Source: Stictocephala bisonia
Taxonomy: Eukaryota; Arthropoda; Insecta; Hemiptera; Membracidae
Length of the DNA: 64,000 nucleotides
Assembly: GCA_035578905.1 (NCBI GenBank)
Contig: JAQJVL010002149.1
Coordinates: 54,262-118,261, forward strand
Direction of reading: 5' to 3'
Shown here: one piece after another, positions 58,346-64,000 of the stretch
Position numbering within the stretch: position 1 is the first letter of the stretch
Layout of the letters: each line of letters opens with the position of its first letter
Notes under the pieces: model-generated
Told to the model about the DNA's origin: nothing
Databases searched by the model: none
The model's input: the letters and a program-made list of their open reading frames with translations, nothing else
Made by a program: the position numbers and the translations under genes

Positions 58346-59259
58346 TAATTATAAGTATAGATATATAAAAATGTACATTAGATGTAATCAAATTACAGGC
58401 TATTCAAAGGTACCTCTGTTGAGTTAAATTTGTTGGTGACTTGCAATGCTTCAAGTCTTTTAAGAAACAAACACAATGTTTCAACAAGTATAAAACTCCA
58501 GTAGTTTTAGGTGTTACTTACTTCCTACGTGTACATTTAAAATTATTGTTTTATTTATTTATTGTATATTAATTTTAAAAGTAAGCTACGGTAGTAATAC
58601 CTGCAGACGATAGGAGTTTTAAACCTATCGAAACGTTCCGTTTATTCCCATCAAACACTTGAGTGTTGGAAATGTCCAACAAATTTTACCAATCATGAAC
58701 AATCCGATGAGAACAAAATAACTTTCAGACTAAAGACCTCTGTTTCTTTTCCGCTGTGGTGGAGCGCATCCACGGAGCAGCTAAAGTATTCGCCTAACAT
58801 AACCTTTACCTAACCAGACCTCATCTATCCAAATTCAATCACCCGTTACGGCTGGTTGGGCGCTTATATCATAACGATCTTCGAAAGGGATTATTAATTT
58901 TTAGTAATTTTAATTCCGACACTTAAATAAAAAAGATCTGTTTTCTAGTGATGCTGTAAACATTATATTTTCATAGTATAGCAAAATAAAGGCTGGGTAC
59001 GTTGTACTGTACTAAATAATGACCAAATAGATCAAATAACTGGCTAATTTAACTTTACAATCATATAATTTTTTGCCTTAACAGTATATCTGATGGTTTG
59101 TTGTCAGCTTCCATTTACTCATAAAAAACTGTGATTTATATATTTCGATCAAGATCCAAAAGTCTTTATTATATATTATAATAAATAAAACTATACAGTG
59201 ATTTTCCTGTCAAAGCTAAATTCAATCCATAGAGCCATTTAAGATCTGCTCTTTTAGTT
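58346..59259. other. Non-coding stretch with a hairpin-GAAACG motif
   Basis: At 58604-58636 the plus strand reads CAGACGATAGG, a loop, CCTATCGAAACG: a 6-bp hairpin (GATAGG/CCTATC) directly followed by GAAACG. This resembles the motif in the insert at 55681 and in 4915-4957. Otherwise nothing is supported. Confidence 0.4.
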
Positions 59260-59540
59260 AGCTGAAGGATGGTATGCCACAGGGGTCTGTACTTGCTCTA
59301 ATTTTGTTCAAGGTGTAAACCACTGACATGTCAATCACAAAGTCTAGAAAAGTTATGTATGCAGATGATATTGCTTAGTTTACAAACGCAAGGACTTCAC
59401 AGCTACAGAAGAAACAGTCACAAGTGATCTTGCAACCCTCGAAGAATATCTTTTGAACCCGGAAGCTAAATCCTAACCCATCAAAAACCGAAGTAGTCTA
59501 ATTCCACCTAAGTAACCGACTACCTAATTAAAATGTTTTA
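59260..59540 (+). pseudogene. Reverse transcriptase fragment (non-LTR retrotransposon)
   Basis: One frame reads KDGMPQGSVLALILFKV, a stop, TTDMSITKSRKVMYADDIA and a second stop. A shifted frame continues with NPSKTEVV.FHLSNRL. PQGSVL and YADD are conserved blocks of the reverse transcriptase palm. The spacing is as expected, but stops and a frame change show it is dead. Nothing else of the element is recognisable nearby. Confidence 0.85.
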
Positions 59541-62089
59541 AAATGGTAAATGATTTATAATAATTATTATTTTTACTACTACAGTGGAAGTACAAGAGAA
59601 TGACCAATTACTTGCAGTTTTAACAATTGTTGTCTTGTGTCGTACAGGTCCGTGTTACAGTAGTAAGGGGTGCGGAAGTGTTCTGCCTGGGGTGACTGGC
59701 GATCAATGGATGACGTCACGCTAGCCTATCTGGGTCACTCTCATCTCACCGTTTGCAGCTTTCCACGAGTACTGTTATAAACTAATAAAATGCTTATAAT
59801 TTACGAATGAAGAAGAGTACATAGAAAGAATAACGTGATGTAAAGCTGATATTTCATATTCGGGCCAAAATATACGCGTGGATTTTTTTAGGATAATTAT
59901 TTTCTATATAATCTTTAAAAAATGTTTATAATGACTTTAAGAAAAAAATGATACTTCGTAGAGATATTTATTTAATGTTCAGGTAAGGTATTAAGTCAGA
60001 TATAGTTAGCAAACATTTAAATTAAATGTATATTGAATTAAAGGTAATTTGTTTTACACTGAATATACGATCAGCTTTAAAATACGCGCTATATATCAAC
60101 TTAGCGCTTGATTTAATATTTATTGCTGGTAATCTACTCTAGCTTGATCTTATTTTTGCACCTGTAACTAATATTTTTACAGGTTTGTAAAAATTTACTG
60201 GCGAATATGTAACTTGTAACTTTCGTGAAACAGGCCCCCTGCTGTCGCTTGATAAATTTCTTAATATTTATCAATTCTAGGTTGATTTGTTTTACCAAAT
60301 GTTCGATATAACATTTCATGTAGTAGACTACTTAAAAAAAATCATGAATATACTCACAAGCTATCAACAATTTCACAGATACTCTGCCTTTTAAAGTATG
60401 TAATGGTGGTTCATAATAAACTGAAGAAGAAAAATAATCTTTTCACTAGTACTGAACTGTAAAAATTACAAACTTCATCATAATATTACTTTCTTTTTAT
60501 TTTTGTTCTTAGAATAATATTAAATAAATAAAATAATCTTACAAATTAAACAAACCATGTATACGGATTTCAAAATAGTAATTTTATGGGTAATTTGTTT
60601 TCGTTAGGAAAATGTATACATTTAGCCCTGTATATACACTTATTATCTATGTTACATAGGCTACTACTGTAAAACGGGGAACATGAACTGACGAGAAATA
60701 CACTTCACATATCCTGAGGAACTTTCTCTAAACAAGTACTTATCAACAATTTATAACCCGTGAATAATATTACGTAGCAAACTATTTTGTTCACCTTAAA
60801 ATTGAGGGCAAGAAAATAAATAATTTATTCAAAAATAGTGTCTTTTAATGGTAACAACCCTCTTCCTGTTTTGTTTTGAAAATATGATCTCACTCCCCTC
60901 GTTTTTAAATCACGTACATTACAAATTCTAAAAATAAGAGTATATTACAATTTGACTTGCGCAAATAATTTCGCAATTGACATCGCAACTGCGGGTCTAG
61001 ACTTACATCACAATCAGTTTTAATCCAGATACCACGCAAAAATTGCATAACAACTATTTGCCTTTACATATTATGGTTGCAGTTTTGAAACGTTAGCTTC
61101 AAAACTGTTCATTATATGAACAGCTTGACTAAGGCCTTATACAATTATGAAACCTACTCTTTAGTGTTCAATCAACGAAGAGTAACACTGAATAATTTTA
61201 TTCTGAATTATTATAAAAGAACGTAACAGATTTTTAAATAATAGCTCTTGTTCTAGGCTAAACAATGTTCCATTAATTATAAACTTGTACATTGGTATAC
61301 ATTGTTTAGGACTAACAAGGTTCCACAATACAAAAAAAAATATAATAATAATTTAATTCGTTAAGCTCGTAAAATTAAAAATTTAACAATGATTCGGTGA
61401 AAATTGAATATCATACATACGTTCCACTAAGTATGCAACCACTAAAAAAACAATTAAATTGAGTTTCTTTTATTTAAACCGTTAATCGCTGTAAGCATAT
61501 CATAGAAAACTACAGTGTCTAGAAAACAGCGTTACAATATCTAATTAATACAACAATTGAAAACTAAAAGTGATAAAACCTTGTGAGGTATTCAAATAAA
61601 AGTATTTTTATTGCGCCATAACGCGTTTTATTGACCGCGCCGCCAGAGTGTTAATGAATTACCCTTCTGTCAGGTAAGCCCATCAGGTATTACATTATAT
61701 ACAAATGGCTCTATGTTTTGCAGGGTTAGTAACAAGCATCGAGAGATGGAGTCACCATATTGGATCTATTCAAATAAGAGCAATATTTTTGTTGTGTTAA
61801 ATGCGAGACAACAATTAAAAGATTTGTCGAACAATTGCGATGTTTACAACGTTTGAAGGGTATATAAATTAATTTTAGATCCACCTCTTAATTAAAATGC
61901 TGATTTTTTGTCATAAACTGATACACTAAAAGTCAATACAGTATTTATTATTTCATCATAAATTATTTTTTGAAAATTAAAAAGTGGATTCTCTTATAAC
62001 TATACGCTCTTTCAAAAATATGAGAAACTGTTAATTTTCCAACAAACTGTTAAGTTGATAAATTTAGTTTGCACGCGGTTCCACTACTC
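59541..62089. other. AT-rich non-coding stretch
   Basis: No supported gene or repeat boundary. Confidence 0.4.
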
Positions 62090-62640
62090 CCAGCTCCGGA
62101 AACTTCCACAACATCCATGAGCAGGAATTTCGTCTGGACGGCCTCGATCTGTGTACATTCGATCCCTATTCCAAATAACAGTGGCATACTCAAGGTGACT
62201 TCCGACCAAGGACTTGTACAGAGTTAAACAATCGTGCTTATCGTTGAAATACCTGGCGATCCACATGAAGAGATCCCAGTTCTTCCTCGAATTTGATACG
62301 TGTTCAGAGAAGATCAACTTGGAGTCGGTGAGGACGCCAAGATCGTGAACAGCACGCTCTCTTTGGATTCTACAGTCAATAATGTGGGTTTAGTTTTACG
62401 TGTTAACCAATCCACGCTAAGATTAACTGTTTTGCTGAGGTTCAGTGGCATGTCATTGTCTTTAGCCCACCTGACAGCTGATTCGATGGATTAAAGATTC
62501 AGATCCATAGAATCTGAACATCAGCGATCTGCACAGGTATTTTAATATCGTTGGCATATAGCTGAACTGACATTGGGTTATTAATTAATGACACTTTGTA
62601 AAGAAAAGTCGGCCTCATCCGAAATCCATAATCGTTCTTT
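62090..62640 (-). pseudogene. Reverse transcriptase C-terminal fragment (non-LTR retrotransposon)
   Basis: On the minus strand, frames in order show VQLYANDIKIPVQI (a YADD-type box changed to YAND), DNDMPLNLSKT-like sequence, then LTLYKSLVGSHLEYATVIWN, and in a shifted frame IEAVQTKFLLM. These are the palm and thumb landmarks at the C-terminus of Jockey-like reverse transcriptases. Frameshifts and stops mark it as a relic. It is a different copy from the two plus-strand fragments. Confidence 0.82.
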
Positions 62641-63674
62641 TCTTCACTATGGCGTCTTAAGAATAAATAGATAAATAAAATGCGTTCATAAATAAACATT
62701 TTCAATTACAACAGCTTCAAAATTATATAACAAACAAAATTTTGTAAGCAGAAATCAGCTCATCCATTACACGTTGGTGTTATAAAGAATAGATCTAAGA
62801 TGGACTACCATTCCAGCGGCCCCAGACCCCCTTAAAGATACTTTACTGTTACATTATACAGTAGTTGGTTTATATTTAATTGTGGTCTTCCTAATTACAT
62901 ATGATAAACGAATATCTATTTTTTTTAAATATAGTAATTTATTTTAAAGGTGGAGTTTAATTAAGTCCTTAAGGATTGGTGTCATAAAATTAATACGTGT
63001 AAAAATTATAATTATCCAACAAAAAGTCACAATGCTGTATTGTTCAACATCGACAATAATTAATTGCTCTTAAGGGGCATTAGTTATCAAATACAGCTCT
63101 TTAGGTGGCAATCTCCAATTACGTGTTAAACCATTCTAAGTACCAAGAATGGTTCCGTACTACATTGTTGAACGGCTATTATTGATTGTTTTTCCTGCTT
63201 TGTTGCCTTGTTCCATCCTTGGTAATATATCCTTTAGCTGATTCCATTATGCGATATATTTCTCCTTCCGTATTAACTTAATATCTTGTTTCCTAAGTAA
63301 ACACATGTCTGAGTGATTTGAGTAAACAGTTTCACGTTGAGACAGGATTTTAAGCACTCTCAACGAAAGGAAAACAAAAATATAAATTGTATTAATAAAA
63401 CCATTATGCAAACTTATGAGACCATTCATGTCTACATAAAACACTTTAGCATTCTCTATTTTACATTCACTATAAACTGCAAACTAGTTTAACCTACGTA
63501 TTCAAAGTTTTTATGGCTTTTAATTTAATCAGTTTAAAATAACAGTAAAAGGGAAATAACAGAACGTTATATTACGCGGTTAGTTAAAGTAATACATTTC
63601 CTGGTCTATAATCACAAGTAACGTATCATTGTTACATTAATGATGAAAACAATGCCAGAAATCCTTATAATATG
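62641..63674. other. AT-rich non-coding stretch
   Basis: No supported gene. Confidence 0.4.
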
Positions 63675-63775
63675 TGAAGGAGTTTTTTGTCAATGAACTC
63701 CTCCCTTATTTCTCAACCAATTTAAACGGTTGAGGTGTCCAAAAAGTATGCCTCTATTCGTAGTTATGCAATAAG
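63675..63775 (+). repeat. Dispersed repeat, copy 2
   Basis: Homologous to 29345-29445 in the same orientation. The best-matched core is AACTCCT, CCTTATTTCT, CCAATTT and CCTCTATTCGTAG versus TCCTATTCATAG. Similarity may extend to the window end. Non-coding as far as I can see. Confidence 0.6.
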
Positions 63776-64000
63776 GACTTACTATCAGATTTTTGATTAT
63801 AGACGCTACTGTATTTACAAAACAAACGCTAAAAATTATTTAATCATATATTCATGTTCAGTGTTTAACCTACTTTATAAAAGTATGAAAGTGTTTAGTT
63901 TTTATTTTACGTGTTAAATTGTATGCGAGTTACAACTAAAAAAACACCGGTTTTCACACAACTTTTTTAAACTAGTGACTTTGAATTGTCATTTAAAAAA

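Noticed and set aside
1..64000. tRNA genes, snRNAs and endogenous viral sequences.
   Set aside because: No convincing tRNA B-box with cloverleaf, no snRNA-like sequence, and no viral protein similarity were noticed by eye. Dedicated searches (tRNAscan-SE, Infernal, BLASTX) would be needed to exclude them.

Overview
The window looks like non-coding DNA from an arthropod, most likely an insect. Base composition is AT-rich, the splice sites are GT-AG, and there is almost no coding sequence. It holds non-LTR retrotransposon remnants, piggyBac-like and PIF/Harbinger transposons, foldback elements and a short run of the insect telomere motif TTAGG. A hemipteran is my guess from the general character of the repeats, not a measured result. 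No rRNA, tRNA, CRISPR array or bacterial-style operon was seen.

Only one host coding exon is recognised with confidence. It is an 89-nt exon on the minus strand (53397-53485) whose translation matches the N-terminal segment of Tousled-like kinase. Its flanks are long and exon-free, so much of the window is probably intron or upstream sequence of that gene. Several short CpG-rich patches (about 1330-1545, 18880-19040, 25340-25600, 38090-38470, 41160-41300, 44080-44345, 49490-49830, 50500-50850, 57640-57830) may be promoters or non-coding first exons, but none is proven.

The best-defined system is a complete PIF/Harbinger DNA transposon at 45909-49124. It has perfect 41-bp terminal inverted repeats and a TTA target duplication. 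Its DDE transposase gene (minus strand, two exons) is open from ATG to stop. Its MADF/BESS DNA-binding partner gene (plus strand, three exons) carries a probable single frameshift. The two genes are interleaved: each gene's large intron contains exons of the other on the opposite strand.

The second notable region is 8859-11356. A 40-bp minisatellite there has a hammerhead-ribozyme-like layout (CTGATGA, a short hairpin, GAAA), with compensatory changes in the hairpin. The array is bounded by inverted repeats and split by an 864-bp piggyBac-like non-autonomous element, whose TTAA insertion site can be read from neighbouring units. A homogeneous 21-copy, 46-bp array follows.

Other tandem arrays lie at 2602-2898 (42 bp), 15326-16657 (74 bp), 27807-28205 (35 bp), 39943-40745 (63 bp), 43570-43830 (about 38-43 bp, degenerate), 53880-55295 (about 93 bp), 55980-57110 (about 130 bp, degenerate) and 36235-36790 (about 120 bp, degenerate). 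Foldback or MITE-like elements lie at 5-299, 3905-4830, 7038-7610, 14375-14581, 26146-26566 and 55681-55907. Decayed reverse-transcriptase fragments lie at 34150-36232 (+), 59260-59540 (+) and 62090-62640 (-).
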